From: CAISIP01 sp963974265
GTDB taxonomy: Bacteria; Pseudomonadota; Gammaproteobacteria; Burkholderiales; Burkholderiaceae_C
Assembly: GCA_963974265.1 (NCBI GenBank)
Contig: CAXBDR010000310.1
Span: 1-5,257 of the forward strand
DNA: 5,257 nt
Direction of reading: 5' to 3'
Below are positions 5,123-5,257 of this stretch, piece after piece. A program made the translations under genes and the position numbers. Position 1 is the first letter of the stretch. Every line of letters starts with the position of its first letter. The notes under the pieces are model-generated. The model had not been told where the DNA came from. It ran no database searches and saw only the letters and a list, made by a program, of their open reading frames with translations.

Positions 5123-5186
5123 CTGTGTCAGTGCGGGCGGAACCAACGGCCGGATCGGAAACATTAAACCGTATTCACTGACATAG
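5123..5186 (+). promoter_or_regulatory. Long-range stem in the tuf leader
   Basis: CTGTGTCAGTG (5123-5133) is complementary to CACTGACATAG (5176-5186): eleven pairs, ten of them Watson-Crick, enclosing 42 bases. The 3' arm ends six bases before the tuf Shine-Dalgarno (GGAGA, 5193-5197), so the fold would place the ribosome binding site right beside the stem base. Position suggests translational control or mRNA processing of tuf, but this is inference. Confidence 0.45.
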
Positions 5187-5204
5187 CTCTTTGGAGATTC
5201 GAAA

Positions 5205-5257
5205 ATGGGAAAAGAAAAATTTGCGCGTACCAAGCCACACGTGAACGTGGGCACGAT
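5205..5257 (+). CDS. tuf: Translation elongation factor Tu, N-terminus (cut by window end)
   Basis: The first 17 codons read MGKEKFARTKPHVNVGT, with the next codon starting AT. This matches the invariant KFxRTKPHVNVGTIGH opening of EF-Tu, the GTPase that delivers aminoacyl-tRNA to the ribosome; the P-loop lies beyond the window. GGAGA (5193-5197) stands seven bases before the ATG. It follows fusA after 160 bases, the classical str-operon position of tufB; betaproteobacteria usually carry a second nearly identical tuf near rpoB, so the A/B name is left out. Residue 2 is Gly and residue 7 is Ala, where Ala or Ser and Glu are usual. The first codons are A/T-rich against a GC-rich background, which keeps the start region open. 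Confidence 0.96.
   Translation, partial: MGKEKFARTKPHVNVGT

Noticed and set aside
5095..5204. A separate sigma-70 promoter for tuf
   Set aside because: AT-rich patches such as ACATTAAAC (5160-5168) and ACATAGC do not pair with a -35-like hexamer at 16-18 bases, so I cannot support a promoter.
2918..5254. 778-residue open frame on the minus strand opposite fusA
   Set aside because: It is a reverse-strand shadow of fusA. GC-rich coding DNA with G/C third positions leaves the antisense frame free of stops, and the translation is low-complexity, rich in His, Asp, Leu and Arg, with no recognisable domain.

Overview
This window is the 5' part of a bacterial str operon (ribosomal proteins S12 and S7, elongation factor EF-G, then EF-Tu), with a penicillin-binding-protein-type D-alanyl-D-alanine carboxypeptidase gene directly upstream on the same strand. 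The DNA is GC-rich with strong G/C preference at third codon positions. The S12, S7 and EF-G sequences look betaproteobacterial. From memory, the S12 N-terminal half (VEKIKSKSPAMENSPQRR) most resembles Alcaligenaceae (Bordetella/Achromobacter/Castellaniella-like); I ran no search, so the family is an inference.

Layout: 1-46 holds what looks like the last codons of an upstream plus-strand gene, followed at once by a GC-rich stem-loop (47-83). 84-271 is a leader with a run of eight C just before the next start. 272-1456 is the carboxypeptidase, with signal peptide, SxxK/SGN/KTG active site and a C-terminal amphipathic anchor. 1457-1692 contains a good sigma-70-type promoter (TATACT with extended TG, 17-bp spacer) and the rpsL leader. 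Then come rpsL (1693-2070, GTG start), rpsG (2279-2752), fusA (2942-5044) and the first 17 codons of tuf (5205 to the window end).

The protein-coding content is ordinary and highly conserved. S12 and S7 build the 30S decoding region, and EF-G and EF-Tu drive elongation; their co-transcription is the classic str arrangement. The carboxypeptidase works in peptidoglycan trimming in the periplasm and has no direct functional link to translation.

The less ordinary part is between the genes. The three spacers inside the operon are long (208, 189 and 160 bases) and structured. Each holds a GC-rich stem-loop with a TCCGG/CCGGA core. The rpsG and fusA leaders each contain a mini-ORF with a G-rich upstream sequence whose stop codon lies inside the Shine-Dalgarno sequence of the next gene. 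The fusA leader also has a terminator-like hairpin plus T5 that competes with an upstream hairpin and lies inside the mini-ORF. These are candidates for translational coupling, attenuation or autoregulation, but none is proven by sequence alone. I see no mobile element, CRISPR array, tRNA or rRNA.
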